A stretch of 64,000 bases of DNA, taken from NCBI GenBank assembly GCA_964568735.1, contig CAZMRF010000002.1, positions 85,661-149,660 of the forward strand, in the 5' to 3' direction. This document shows positions 9,253 to 18,563 of the stretch, piece by piece; within the stretch, counting starts at the first letter, position 1, and each line of letters opens with the position of its first letter. Both the position numbers and the translations under genes were made by a program. The stretch comes from CAZMRF01 sp964568735 (GTDB lineage Bacteria > Acidobacteriota > Polarisedimenticolia > JACPZX01). Under the pieces are notes generated by a model, which saw only the letters and a list, made by a program, of their open reading frames with translations, was not told the origin of the DNA and did not search any database.

Positions 9253-11427
9253 GTGTCCACGTCGCCTGCAAGGGATCGAGAGGCCTCGCGCCTCTCCCAC
9301 CCCCGGATCAGCGCCCTTCTCATCTTCACGCCCTGCGCCCTGCTGTGCCTGCTCGCCCTCTTCGTCGCCGAATCCTGGTCCCATGTCCACGCCGACAGGC
9401 TCATCGCTCGCGCGGTCGAGACCCGGACGATACTCAAGGATCTCCTGGGCGAGCTCCGCGAGGCGGAGGCCAGCACCCGGGGTTTCGCCATCTCGGGGGA
9501 TCCACTCTTCCTCGAGCCGTTCGACGAGGCCGCCACCTCGGCTCCGACGAATATCGCGACCCTCCGATCCCTGATCGAGTCCGAGCCCGCGCAGGAGCGG
9601 CTCCTCGACGAGGTGGAGGCACTCGTCGCGCGGCGCTTCGAGATCAGCAGAAACCTTGTCGAAGTCTACCGGCAGTCCGGCCCGCCTGCCGCCGCCACCC
9701 TCGTCGCGAGCCGCGAGGGACTCCAGACAACCTCCGCCATTCGTCGAACCATCCTCAGGATGATCGAGAACGAGGAAGAGGACATGGCAGAGAGCACCCT
9801 GGCCGCGCACCGCGCCTCCTCCCGAAGCCATCTCGCCATCGGCCTCTTCGTCTCCGCGGCGCTGGTCCTCCTGGGCTTGAGCTTTCTCCGGCTTCGCGCG
9901 GCGGCCCGGGAGCGTGACGAGGTGAGAGCGCGCCTCCATTCGATCCTGGACACCACGCCGACGGTTGTCTTCATGAAGGATCTCGAAGGCCGCTACCTCC
10001 TCGCCAACAGGCGATTCGAGGATCTCTTTCACGTCCGCGAGGAGGAGCTCGTCGGGCGGACGGACCACGACGTCTTCCCCCGGGAGGCCGCAGACGTCTA
10101 CCGCGCCAACGACAGGAGGGTCATGGAGGGCAACGCCCCCCTCGAGATGGAGGAGGTCGTTCCTCACGACGACGGACTCCACACCTACATGTCCTTCAAG
10201 TCCCCTGTCCGCGACACGGGCGGGCGCCCCTATGCCCTCTGCGGCATCGCGGTGGACATCACGGAGAGGAAGCGGCTGGAGCTTGAGCGCGATCGCTTCT
10301 TCACCCTCTCGATGGACCTCCAGTGCGTCGCCGGCTTCGACGGATCCTTCAAAAGGCTGAACCCCGCCTGGGAGCGCACGCTCGGGATCGGTCTCGAGGA
10401 GCTGCGATCGACACCCTTCATCGACCTCATCCACCCCGAGGATCGGGATCGCACGATGGAGGAGTTCGCGAGGAACCTCTCGGGGGGCACGACTCTCTCC
10501 TTCCAGAACCGTTACCGCTGCGCCGACGGCTCCTACCGGTGGCTGCACTGGAGCGCCACGCCTGATCGCGACGCGGCGCTCATCTACGCCACGGCCCGGG
10601 ACGTCACCCAGCAGAGGGCCACCCTCGAAGAGACCCAGCGCGCGCGCGCGGCCGCCGAGGAGGCCAACAAGGAGCTCGAGGCCTTCAGCTACTCCGTCTC
10701 GCACGACCTGAGGGCGCCGCTCCGGAGCATCGACGGCTTCAGCAAGGCTCTCCTGGAGGATTGCGCGGATCGCCTCGACGAGCGCGGAGTCTCCCACCTC
10801 GACAGGATCCGGGCGGCCGCGCAGCGGATGGGGACCCTGATCGACGACCTGCTCACGTTGTCCAGGATTACGCGCGCGGAGATCCGGCCGGGTCGCGTGG
10901 ATCTCAGCAGGATCTCGCACGAGGTGGCACAGGATCTCGAGCGACAGAACGCGAATCGCCGCATCTCGGTGGAGATCCAGCCGGAGCTCATCGCGCCGGG
11001 GGATCCCCACCTGCTGCGCGTCCTTCTCGACAACCTGCTCGGGAACGCTTTCAAGTTCACGCGACAGCGGCCCGTCGCCCAAGTGGAAGTCGGCTCGTTC
11101 TCCAGCGAGGGAGAGCAGGTCTACTTCGTGAGGGACAACGGGGCCGGCTTCGACATGAGATACGCCGCGAAGCTCTTCGCACCTTTCCAGCGGCTCCACT
11201 CTCCCAGGGAATTCGAGGGGACCGGGATCGGTCTCGCCACGGTGGCGAGAATCGCCCACAAGCATGGCGGCCGTGTGTGGGCGGACTCGAAGGTGGACAG
11301 CGGCGCCACCATCTACTTCACGCTGTGCGGTACCGCACAGGAGGCCAACGATGAAGGAGCGGCTGATTCTCCTGGTGGAGGACAACCCGGACGACGAGGA
11401 CCTCACGCTGAGGTGCTTCAGGGATAG
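9253..11427 (+). CDS. CHASE3-PAS-PAS sensor histidine kinase
   Basis: A 724-aa membrane sensor kinase starting with GTG. Transmembrane helix 1 (~20-42) is followed by a periplasmic CHASE3 domain (~45-190, with the E-A-S-T-R-G-F signature), transmembrane helix 2 (~195-214), two PAS domains (~228-345 and ~350-455), HisKA with phospho-accepting His484 (V-S-H-D-L-R-A-P-L), and HATPase_c (N box near D-N-L-L-G-N-A-F-K-F-T, G1 D-N-G-A-G-F, G2 G-T-G-I-G-L). The HisKA type matches phytochrome-like kinases that pair with small CheY-like regulators. The 3' end overlaps the next gene by 77 bp in another frame, so the two are translationally coupled. The ligand of CHASE3 is unknown. Confidence 0.9.
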   Translation: MSTSPARDREASRLSHPRISALLIFTPCALLCLLALFVAESWSHVHADRLIARAVETRTILKDLLGELREAEASTRGFAISGDPLFLEPFDEAATSAPTNIATLRSLIESEPAQERLLDEVEALVARRFEISRNLVEVYRQSGPPAAATLVASREGLQTTSAIRRTILRMIENEEEDMAESTLAAHRASSRSHLAIGLFVSAALVLLGLSFLRLRAAARERDEVRARLHSILDTTPTVVFMKDLEGRYLLANRRFEDLFHVREEELVGRTDHDVFPREAADVYRANDRRVMEGNAPLEMEEVVPHDDGLHTYMSFKSPVRDTGGRPYALCGIAVDITERKRLELERDRFFTLSMDLQCVAGFDGSFKRLNPAWERTLGIGLEELRSTPFIDLIHPEDRDRTMEEFARNLSGGTTLSFQNRYRCADGSYRWLHWSATPDRDAALIYATARDVTQQRATLEETQRARAAAEEANKELEAFSYSVSHDLRAPLRSIDGFSKALLEDCADRLDERGVSHLDRIRAAAQRMGTLIDDLLTLSRITRAEIRPGRVDLSRISHEVAQDLERQNANRRISVEIQPELIAPGDPHLLRVLLDNLLGNAFKFTRQRPVAQVEVGSFSSEGEQVYFVRDNGAGFDMRYAAKLFAPFQRLHSPREFEGTGIGLATVARIAHKHGGRVWADSKVDSGATIYFTLCGTAQEANDEGAADSPGGGQPGRRGPHAEVLQG

Positions 11428-11794
11428 CATGATCGCCAACAAGGTCGTCGTCGCGAGGGACGGAGTGGAGGCGCTGGACATTCTCTTCGGCCGGGGTCCG
11501 GAGCGCGAGAAGATAGGGCCCCTCATTCCCCAGGTGGTGCTCCTCGACCTCAAGCTGCCCAAGCTGGACGGGCTCGAGGTCCTCCGCGAGATCAGGGCTC
11601 ATCCGGCGACGAGGCGCCTTCCGGTCGTCATCCTGACCTCGTCGGTCGAGGACCAGGACAGGATCTCGGCCTACGAGCTCGGCGTGAACAGCTACGTTCG
11701 CAAGCCGGTGGATTTCGCCGAGTTCGCCGAAGCCGCGCGCCAGCTCGGGCTCTACTGGCTCGTCCTGAACCAGGCGGCTCCCGTATCGCCCTGA
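11351..11794 (+). CDS. single-domain CheY-like response regulator
   Basis: A 147-aa stand-alone receiver domain of the Rcp1/bacteriophytochrome-regulator type. Acidic residues E10-D11 and phospho-acceptor Asp66 (V-V-L-L-D-L-K-L-P) are visible, as are the T-S-S switch residues and K-P near the C-terminus. The long insert between beta-2 and the Asp strand (residues ~46-60) is typical of Rcp1-like regulators. ATG 11351 is chosen because the longer frame upstream only duplicates the kinase tail; the start lies inside the kinase gene. It is the likely phosphorylation target of that kinase and may relay phosphate to the following proteins. Confidence 0.9.
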   Translation: MKERLILLVEDNPDDEDLTLRCFRDSMIANKVVVARDGVEALDILFGRGPEREKIGPLIPQVVLLDLKLPKLDGLEVLREIRAHPATRRLPVVILTSSVEDQDRISAYELGVNSYVRKPVDFAEFAEAARQLGLYWLVLNQAAPVSP

Positions 11795-11816
11795 GACATC
11801 GAGGAGCAACGAGGCC

Positions 11817-13970
11817 ATGGACAGCCCCATACGCGTGCTGATCGTCGAGGACTCCGAGGACGACGCCGAGCTGGTCGAGCACGAGCTCCGGCGCGCGGGG
11901 TTCTCGCCCGTCTGCCGGCGTGTCGAGACCGCGGAGGAGATGCGCGGCGCGCTGGAGCAGGAGCCGCCGTGGGAGATTGTCATCTCGGATCACTCGATGC
12001 CCCACTTCAGCGCTCCGGCCGCGCTCGAGACTCTCAACGAATCCGGGCAGGACATTCCCCTGATCATCGTCTCCGGGAGCATCGGGGAGGAGCACGCCGT
12101 CCAGGCGATGCGATCCGGCGCCTCGGACTTCGTTCTCAAGCAGAGCCTGACGAGGCTTCCGGCCGCCGTCCGGCGCGAGCTTGCCGATGCGCGCGAGCGC
12201 GGCGCGCGCCGCGAGGCGGAGCGCCTCCTGCGGGACGCCGAGGAGAGGTTCAGGCTCCTGGTGCAGCAGATCCCCGGGCTGACCTACGAGGCAAGCCTCG
12301 GCGATCGGCGCCGCACGATCTTTGTCAGCTCCCAGATCGACTCGCTGTCGGGCTTCAGCCAGGAGGAATGGTCGTCCGACCCGGACTTCTGGAGCAGGAG
12401 GATCTTCCCCGACGACCGGGCGCGCGTCGAAGCCGAGCTCAGGGCCTGCGTCGCAGGAGGCTCCTCCTTCTCTTCCTCCTACAGGATCCTTGATCGCGAG
12501 GAACGGGTGCGCTGGTGGCACGACGGCGCGCGGGTCCTCCCCGGCCCGGAGCCGGGCACGGCCATCCTGCGCGGCGTCGTCGTGGACGTCACCGAGGAAA
12601 TGCAGGCCGAGGAGACGATCCGGCACCTGGCCTATCACGATCGGCTCACGGGGCTCCCGAACCGCACCTACCTCGAGCACCTCCTCCAGGACAGGCTGGA
12701 GGAAGGAGGCAAGCGCCATTCGACCGTCGCTGTCGTGGCGCTGGGCCTCCTCAGGCTCACGAACGTGACCTGCACGCTCGGCACCCGTGGCGGGGAGAAG
12801 CTCGTCGCGGAGGTCGCCAGGAAGCTCCAGGGCGCGCTCCCCTCACCCTCGATTCTCGGCAGGCTCGGCCAGGACCGGTTCGCGGTCCTCCTCCCCGGCT
12901 CGGGGGCGCAGGACGCCGTCGAGACGGCTGCCCGGAGCGTTGCCGCGGCCAGCCATCCGATCGTCATCGAGGAGATCCCGATCGAAATGGAGTGCGCGGC
13001 CGGAGCGGCCGTCTCCCCGGGACACGGAGAGGAGGCCACGGCGCTGCTCCAGCACGCGGAGATTGCGCTCGACATCGCCTCCCGGGGCGGCCTGGGCGTC
13101 ACCCTCTACGATCCCGCCGCCGATCCCTACAGCCGCGCGCGCCTCGGGCTGCTCGGCGACCTGCGCAAGGGGCTCGAGTCGCACCAGCTCCACCTCGAGT
13201 ACCAGCCGAAGATCGACGTCGCGCGCGGGCTCGTCTCGGGCTTCGAAGCTCTCGTCCGGTGGTGCCATCCCGTCCGGGGGCTCGTCCCCACGCTCGAGCT
13301 CCTCGAGGCCGTCGAGCCCACGGGCCTGATGATGCCGCTGACGCTCTGGATCCTCAACGAGGCCCTGCGGACCTGCCGCACCTGGCTCCTCGACGGCATC
13401 CAGCTCCCCGTCGCCGTGAACCTCTCCGCCCGCAACCTGGATCGCCGCGACCTGCCGGCGGTCGTCCAGGGGCTGCTCTCCACCTGGGGGCTCGACCCCG
13501 GCATGGTCGAGCTCGAGGTCACGGAGAGCGCGATCCTCGCGAACACCACATGCACGCAGGAGACCCTCGAGGGGCTCCATGCGCTCGGCATCGCTCTGAC
13601 CATCGACGACTTCGGGACGGGATACTCCTCCCTGCGCCACCTGCGGACGATACCGGTATCGTCGATCAAGATCGACAGGTCTTTCGTCATGGGCATGGCT
13701 TCGAGCAAGGACGACGAGGTCATCGTCCGCTCGAGCATCGAGTTGGCGCACAACCTGGGGCTCAGGGTCGTCGCTGAAGGAGTCGAGGACAAGAGGACGC
13801 TCGGGATGCTCGCGGCGCTCCACTGCGACGAGGCCCAGGGGTACTACCTCGGCCGCCCGATGGCGGCTTCGGCGCTGCGCGAGTGGCTCAGCTCCTCGCC
13901 CTACGCTCTGAAGACGGCGACGCGCTCCTCCTCACCCGGCGTGATGGTCGAGCGGGCCAGGGTCACATGA
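11817..13970 (+). CDS. REC-PAS-GGDEF-EAL protein, likely c-di-GMP phosphodiesterase
   Basis: A 717-aa soluble response regulator. The N-terminal receiver (~3-125) has an Asp in V-I-S-D-H-S-M-P, and a PAS/PAC domain follows (~140-265). The GGDEF domain (~270-430) has lost its active-site motif (L-G-Q-D-R-F at 350-355 instead of G-G-D-E-F), so cyclase activity is unlikely. The EAL domain (~440-690) is intact: E-A-L at 477-479, the D-D-F-G-T-G-Y-S-S loop and the E-G-V-E motif. The predicted net activity is phosphorylation-controlled cleavage of cyclic di-GMP. It starts 22 bp after the CheY-like gene and its stop overlaps the next start by four bases (ATGA). Confidence 0.9.
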   Translation: MDSPIRVLIVEDSEDDAELVEHELRRAGFSPVCRRVETAEEMRGALEQEPPWEIVISDHSMPHFSAPAALETLNESGQDIPLIIVSGSIGEEHAVQAMRSGASDFVLKQSLTRLPAAVRRELADARERGARREAERLLRDAEERFRLLVQQIPGLTYEASLGDRRRTIFVSSQIDSLSGFSQEEWSSDPDFWSRRIFPDDRARVEAELRACVAGGSSFSSSYRILDREERVRWWHDGARVLPGPEPGTAILRGVVVDVTEEMQAEETIRHLAYHDRLTGLPNRTYLEHLLQDRLEEGGKRHSTVAVVALGLLRLTNVTCTLGTRGGEKLVAEVARKLQGALPSPSILGRLGQDRFAVLLPGSGAQDAVETAARSVAAASHPIVIEEIPIEMECAAGAAVSPGHGEEATALLQHAEIALDIASRGGLGVTLYDPAADPYSRARLGLLGDLRKGLESHQLHLEYQPKIDVARGLVSGFEALVRWCHPVRGLVPTLELLEAVEPTGLMMPLTLWILNEALRTCRTWLLDGIQLPVAVNLSARNLDRRDLPAVVQGLLSTWGLDPGMVELEVTESAILANTTCTQETLEGLHALGIALTIDDFGTGYSSLRHLRTIPVSSIKIDRSFVMGMASSKDDEVIVRSSIELAHNLGLRVVAEGVEDKRTLGMLAALHCDEAQGYYLGRPMAASALREWLSSSPYALKTATRSSSPGVMVERARVT

Positions 13971-15919
13971 AGATCAGGATCCTCCATCTCGAGGACGACC
14001 CCGACGACGTCCTTCTGATCAGGAGGACGCTGGAGGGCGATGGCATCGACGCGGAGGTCGTCGTCGTCCAGACGAAGGCCGACTTCGAGTCGAGACTCTC
14101 CGCCGGATCGATCGATCTCATCCTGTCGGACTTCGCCCTGCCGACCTTCGACGGCCTCTCCGCCCTCGAGCTGGCCAGGGAAAGAGCGCCCGACGTTCCG
14201 TTCATTCTCGTCTCCGGCACTCTCGGCGAAGAGGCCGCCTCGGAGAGCGTCAGGCGCGGGGCGACGGACTACGTCCTCAAGGACAGGCTCTCGCGCCTCC
14301 CGAGCGCCGTCCGCCGGGCCCGCGTGGAGGCCGAGGAGCGAGGAAGGACCCGCCATGCCGAGGAGGCGCTCGCCAAGGAGAGGCAGTTCCTCCAGGTGAT
14401 GCTCGAGAACCTCGAGGCGGGTATCGTCGCCTGCGACGAGAGCGGCCGTCTCACCCTGCTCAACCGGGCCGGCAGGGCGATGCACGGGCTCCCGGAGGGA
14501 TACCTGCCACCGGAAGCCTGGGGCTCCTACTGCGGTTTCTTCCATCCCGACGGGATGAGCCCCCTGGAGAAGGAGGCGATCCCGCTGCGCCGCGCATTGC
14601 TGGGCGAGCGACTCAACAACGAGGAAATCGTGATCATCACCCGGGGAGGCCCTGCGCGCACCGTGCTCGTGAGCGGGCAGCCGATCCTGGACGTCACAGG
14701 GGGTCGGAGCCTCGGGGCGGTCGTCGTCATGCACGACATCACGGAGCTGAAGAAGCTTCAAGAACAGTTCCAGCAGGCGCAGAAGATGGAGGCGCTCGGG
14801 AGGCTGGCGGGAGGAGTGGCCCACGACTTCAACAACCTCCTCAGCGTGATCCTGGGCTACAGCTCCATGCAGCTGTCGGAGGGCTCGATGGATGCCCAGG
14901 CCAGGAGCCGGATGGAGCAGATCCAGAAGGCCGGGCAGAGCGCGGCGGCCCTGACACGCCAGCTCCTAGCCTTCAGCCACAAGGAGATCGCGCAACCTAG
15001 AGTTGTCGATCTCAACGGGCTGATCACGAACCTCGAGAGGCTGCTCTGCCGCGTCATCGGCGAGGACGTGGAGATCCGCATGGATCCGGGCGCGGATCTC
15101 GGGAGGATCAAGGTCGACCCCGGCCAGATGGAGCAGATCCTCATGAACCTCTGCGTGAACGCGCGCGACGCGATGCCGCGGGGGGGCCGCCTGACGCTGC
15201 ATACGGCGAACGTGATGGTCACCCCGGATTCGACGCGCTTCGCCGGAGTGCCGGCAGGCCCGTTCGTGCTCCTCTCGGTGAGCGACACGGGGATCGGCAT
15301 GACCCCGGAGGTCGCCAGCCTCGCCTTCGAGCCCTTCTTCACGACGAAGAGCAAGGGCAAGGGCACGGGGCTCGGCCTCTCCACGGTCTATGGCATCGTC
15401 ACGCAGGCCGGGGGCCACGTTCAGATCGAGAGCACGCCCGGAGCCGGATCGACCTTCAGGATCCTCATCCCGCCCACCACCGAGCTTTCGGAGCTGGCGG
15501 AATCGGATCGCGACGAGGTGGGGCTCCACGGCACGGAGACCATCCTCCTCGTCGAGGACGACGTCGCCGTGCGGCACTTCGCCGCCGAGGCCCTGCGCTC
15601 CTTCGGCTACACCGTCCTGACCGCTGAAGCAGCGGAGGAGGCCCGCGCGCAGATTCGCTCCCATCGGGGGACCATCCACCTCCTCGCGGCCGACCTGATC
15701 CTCCCCCAGACGACCGGCCGGGATCTCGCGAAGGAGCTGATCCAGGTTCGCCCGGAGATGGGAGTTCTCTACATCTCCGGCTATCCCGACCCGGGCTCCG
15801 GATCGCCGGCGCCCGGCACGGAAGGGGCGACCTGGCTCCAGAAGCCCCTCACTCCAATCTCCCTCGCCTCCGCGGTGAGGCGTGCACTGAAGCTGGCACC
15901 CGTACAGTCGCTCTCGTGA
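13967..15919 (+). CDS. hybrid histidine kinase REC-PAS-HisKA-HATPase-REC
   Basis: A 650-aa cytoplasmic kinase flanked by two receiver domains. REC1 carries Asp55 (L-I-L-S-D-F). A PAS domain lies at ~135-260, HisKA has His286 in V-A-H-D-F-N-N-L-L (the NtrB/CckA-like subtype), and HATPase_c has G-I-G-M and G-T-G-L-G-L. REC2 spans ~525-640 with an Asp in A-A-D-L-I-L. CckA-like kinases commonly act as both kinase and phosphatase in phosphorelays. The chosen ATG at 13967 overlaps the previous stop codon; the longer frame upstream is antisense-like padding. The 3' end overlaps kdpC tail-to-tail by 71 bp. No output DNA-binding regulator is present in the operon. Confidence 0.88.
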   Translation: MKIRILHLEDDPDDVLLIRRTLEGDGIDAEVVVVQTKADFESRLSAGSIDLILSDFALPTFDGLSALELARERAPDVPFILVSGTLGEEAASESVRRGATDYVLKDRLSRLPSAVRRARVEAEERGRTRHAEEALAKERQFLQVMLENLEAGIVACDESGRLTLLNRAGRAMHGLPEGYLPPEAWGSYCGFFHPDGMSPLEKEAIPLRRALLGERLNNEEIVIITRGGPARTVLVSGQPILDVTGGRSLGAVVVMHDITELKKLQEQFQQAQKMEALGRLAGGVAHDFNNLLSVILGYSSMQLSEGSMDAQARSRMEQIQKAGQSAAALTRQLLAFSHKEIAQPRVVDLNGLITNLERLLCRVIGEDVEIRMDPGADLGRIKVDPGQMEQILMNLCVNARDAMPRGGRLTLHTANVMVTPDSTRFAGVPAGPFVLLSVSDTGIGMTPEVASLAFEPFFTTKSKGKGTGLGLSTVYGIVTQAGGHVQIESTPGAGSTFRILIPPTTELSELAESDRDEVGLHGTETILLVEDDVAVRHFAAEALRSFGYTVLTAEAAEEARAQIRSHRGTIHLLAADLILPQTTGRDLAKELIQVRPEMGVLYISGYPDPGSGSPAPGTEGATWLQKPLTPISLASAVRRALKLAPVQSLS

Positions 15920-16499
15920 GGGCCGCGCCGAAGCGTCGATCCAGCTCCAGGTTGATCATCAGCACGTTGACCCTGGGCTCTCCCAGGAGCCCCAGAGTGC
16001 GCCCTTCGACGCTCTCCTCGACGAGGCGCCTCACCTCCTCGAGGGTGACTCCCCGGGCGGCCGCCACGCGAGGGGCCTGCCAGAGGGCGGCCTCAGGACT
16101 GACCTGGGGATCGAGGCCGCTCCCGGAGGCGGTCACGAGATCGACAGGCACGGGGCCGGGTGCCTGCGGATTCTCCGCGGCGAGGCGCGCCACGCCGGCA
16201 AGGATTCGATCGCGCAGCTTCCGCGATGTCGGGCCGAGGTTCGATCCCGAGGAAGCCGCCGCGTCGTATCCCTCCGCGCCCGCGGCCGAGGGGCGCGGCT
16301 GGAAATAGGCGGGAGACGTGAAGGGCTGCGCGATCAGCTCCGAGCCCACGATCTCCCCTTCCAGCGTGACGAGGCTCCCGTTCGCTTCGCGAGGGAAGGC
16401 GAGCTGGGCGACGCCCGTCACGAGGAGGGGGTAGGCGAGCCCGGTCAGGGCGAGCGTCACCACCGTCATTCGAAGCGCGATCTGGATCTCGGTCTTCAC
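15849..16499 (-). CDS. kdpC: potassium-transporting ATPase subunit C
   Basis: A 216-aa KdpC, the single-span periplasmic subunit that stabilises the Kdp K+ pump and raises K+ affinity. The N-terminal helix (~8-30), P-x-Y-F-Q-x-R-P-S motif, S-G-S-N-L-G-P and the C-terminal V-N-V-L-x-x-N-L region are all recognisable. The family normally ends soon after that last motif. Here ~27 extra residues follow, encoded antisense to the end of the convergent hybrid kinase. It starts 10 bp after kdpB. The extension may be a neutral read-through rather than functional. Confidence 0.95.
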   Translation of the reverse strand: MKTEIQIALRMTVVTLALTGLAYPLLVTGVAQLAFPREANGSLVTLEGEIVGSELIAQPFTSPAYFQPRPSAAGAEGYDAAASSGSNLGPTSRKLRDRILAGVARLAAENPQAPGPVPVDLVTASGSGLDPQVSPEAALWQAPRVAAARGVTLEEVRRLVEESVEGRTLGLLGEPRVNVLMINLELDRRFGAALTRATVRVPASVHASPRRRGRLE

Positions 16500-16509
16500 G
16501 GGCGATCCC

Positions 16510-18561
16510 CTAGACGAGGCCGGCGGCGGCGAGGAGCATGTCGATGAGCTTGATTCCCGCGAAGGGCGCGATCACGCCACCCAGTCCGTAGATCAGCAGC
16601 GAGCGGCGCAGGAGGGCTGAGGCTCCCAGCGGCCGGTATCTCACCCCCTTGAGCGCCAGGGGGATCAGCAGGACGATGATGCCGGCGTTGAAGATCACGG
16701 CCGAGAGGATGGCGCTCCACGGCGAGGCGAGCCCCATGACGTTGAGCGGGGCGATCTCGGGGAAGACCGGGATGAACATCGCGGGGAGGATCGCGAAATA
16801 CTTGGCCACGTCGTTCGCGATGGAGAAAGTCGTCAGGCATCCCCGGGTCATCAATAACGCCTTGCCGACCTCGACGACCTCGAGCAGCTTCGTGGGATTG
16901 CTGTCGAGGTCCACCATGTTGCCCGCCTCGCGCGCCGCCTGAGTGCCGGTGTTCATCGCGATGGCCACGTCGGCCTGGGCCAGGGCTGGCGCGTCGTTGG
17001 TCCCGTCGCCGGTCATGGCGACGAGCTTCCCTTTTGCCTGCTCCTCGCGGATGAGCGCGAGCTTCATCTCCGGGCTCGCCTCGGCCAGGAAGCCGTCCAC
17101 CCCCGCCTCCGCGGCGATCGAGGCGGCCGTCAGGGGGTTGTCCCCCGTGATCATGATCGTGCGCAGCCCCATCGCGCGGAAGCGGGCGAAGCGCTCCTTG
17201 AGGCCTCCCTTCACGATGTCCTTGAGGTGGACCACGCCGAGGATCCTCGGCCCGTCGGAGACGACGAGCGGGGTGCCTCCCGACTTCGCGATGGCCACGA
17301 CGAGCTGATCCACCGCGGGCGCCGGGCTCCCCCCCAGCGAGACCACGTGGCGCGCGATGGCGTCGGGGGCGCCCTTGCGGATCACGCGGCCGTCGAGGTC
17401 GCAGCCGCTCATCCGTGTGTGGGCGGAGAAGGAGACGAAGTGCGCCTCGGGATGCTTGAGGTCGCGGCCCCGCAGGCCGTGGCGCTCCTTGGCTAGGACG
17501 ACGATCGATCGGCCTTCCGGCGTCTCGTCGGCCAGGCTGGCGAGCTGGGCGGCGTCGGCCAGCTCCTCGACGCGAACGCCCGGCGCCGCGGCGAACTCGC
17601 TCGCCATGCGGTTCCCGAGCGTGATGGTCCCCGTCTTGTCGAGCAGGATCGTATCCACGTCGCCCGCCGCCTCCACCGCCCGGCCGCTCATGGGGATGAC
17701 GTTGTGGCGGATGAGGCGGTCCATCCCCGCGATGCCGATGGCGGAGATCAGCCCGCCGATCGTGGTCGGGATGAGGCAGACGAGCAGCGCCACGATGGCC
17801 GTCACGGAGAAGCTCAGGCCCGAGTAGGCGCCGAAGGGTACGAGCGTCACGCAGGCGATCAGGAAGATGATCGTCATGCCCGAGAGCAGGACGTGCAGGG
17901 CGATCTCGTTCGGAGTCTTCTGGCGCTTCGCGCCCTCCACGAGGCCGATCATCCGGTCCAGGAACCCGCTACCCGGGTCGACGCTGATCCTCACGACGAT
18001 GCGGTCGGAGAGCACCTTCGTCCCGCCGGTGACCGCCGAGCGGTCGCCTCCGCTCTCCCGGATCACGGGCGCCGACTCTCCCGTGACCGCCGACTCGTCC
18101 ACGGAGGAGATCCCCTCGATCACCTCGCCGTCCCCCGGGATGAGCTCGCCGGATTCCACGACGACGACGTCTCCCTTCCGGAGGGACGAGGCGGCCACGC
18201 GCTCCTCGCGCCCGCCGGCGATTCTCCGCGCGACGGTCTCCTGCCTGAGCCCGCGAAGGGCAGCCGCCTGGGCCTTTCCCCTGCCCTCCGCGAGCGCCTC
18301 GGCGAAGTTCGCGAAGATCACCGTGAACCAGAGCCAGAGAGCGACCTGGCATGTGAATCCCAGGGGCGGCGCGCCGGGAGGCGGCTCGACCAGATCTCGA
18401 AGCAAGATGAGGGTCGTCAGGAGGCTACCCACCTCCACCACGAACATCACGGGGTTCTTGATCATCACGCGCGGGTCGAGCTTGCGCAGGGCCTCGACGA
18501 GCGCGGCGCGCAGGATCGCGCCCTCCCAGGCGGAGACGGCCTTGACGTCCTTTCTGCTCAT
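16510..18561 (-). CDS. kdpB: potassium-transporting P-type ATPase subunit B
   Basis: A 683-aa catalytic subunit of the Kdp high-affinity K+ uptake ATPase. The P-type hallmarks are complete: T-G-E-S (actuator), D-K-T-G-T-I-T (phosphorylated Asp), and G-D-G-T-N-D-A-P-A-L in the P domain, with membrane helices at both ends. The length matches the family. It is 2 bp downstream of kdpA and 10 bp upstream of kdpC, a typical operon. Expression is presumably controlled by the divergent kdpDE genes. Confidence 0.97.
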   Translation of the reverse strand: MSRKDVKAVSAWEGAILRAALVEALRKLDPRVMIKNPVMFVVEVGSLLTTLILLRDLVEPPPGAPPLGFTCQVALWLWFTVIFANFAEALAEGRGKAQAAALRGLRQETVARRIAGGREERVAASSLRKGDVVVVESGELIPGDGEVIEGISSVDESAVTGESAPVIRESGGDRSAVTGGTKVLSDRIVVRISVDPGSGFLDRMIGLVEGAKRQKTPNEIALHVLLSGMTIIFLIACVTLVPFGAYSGLSFSVTAIVALLVCLIPTTIGGLISAIGIAGMDRLIRHNVIPMSGRAVEAAGDVDTILLDKTGTITLGNRMASEFAAAPGVRVEELADAAQLASLADETPEGRSIVVLAKERHGLRGRDLKHPEAHFVSFSAHTRMSGCDLDGRVIRKGAPDAIARHVVSLGGSPAPAVDQLVVAIAKSGGTPLVVSDGPRILGVVHLKDIVKGGLKERFARFRAMGLRTIMITGDNPLTAASIAAEAGVDGFLAEASPEMKLALIREEQAKGKLVAMTGDGTNDAPALAQADVAIAMNTGTQAAREAGNMVDLDSNPTKLLEVVEVGKALLMTRGCLTTFSIANDVAKYFAILPAMFIPVFPEIAPLNVMGLASPWSAILSAVIFNAGIIVLLIPLALKGVRYRPLGASALLRRSLLIYGLGGVIAPFAGIKLIDMLLAAAGLV

Positions 18562-18563
18562 GA

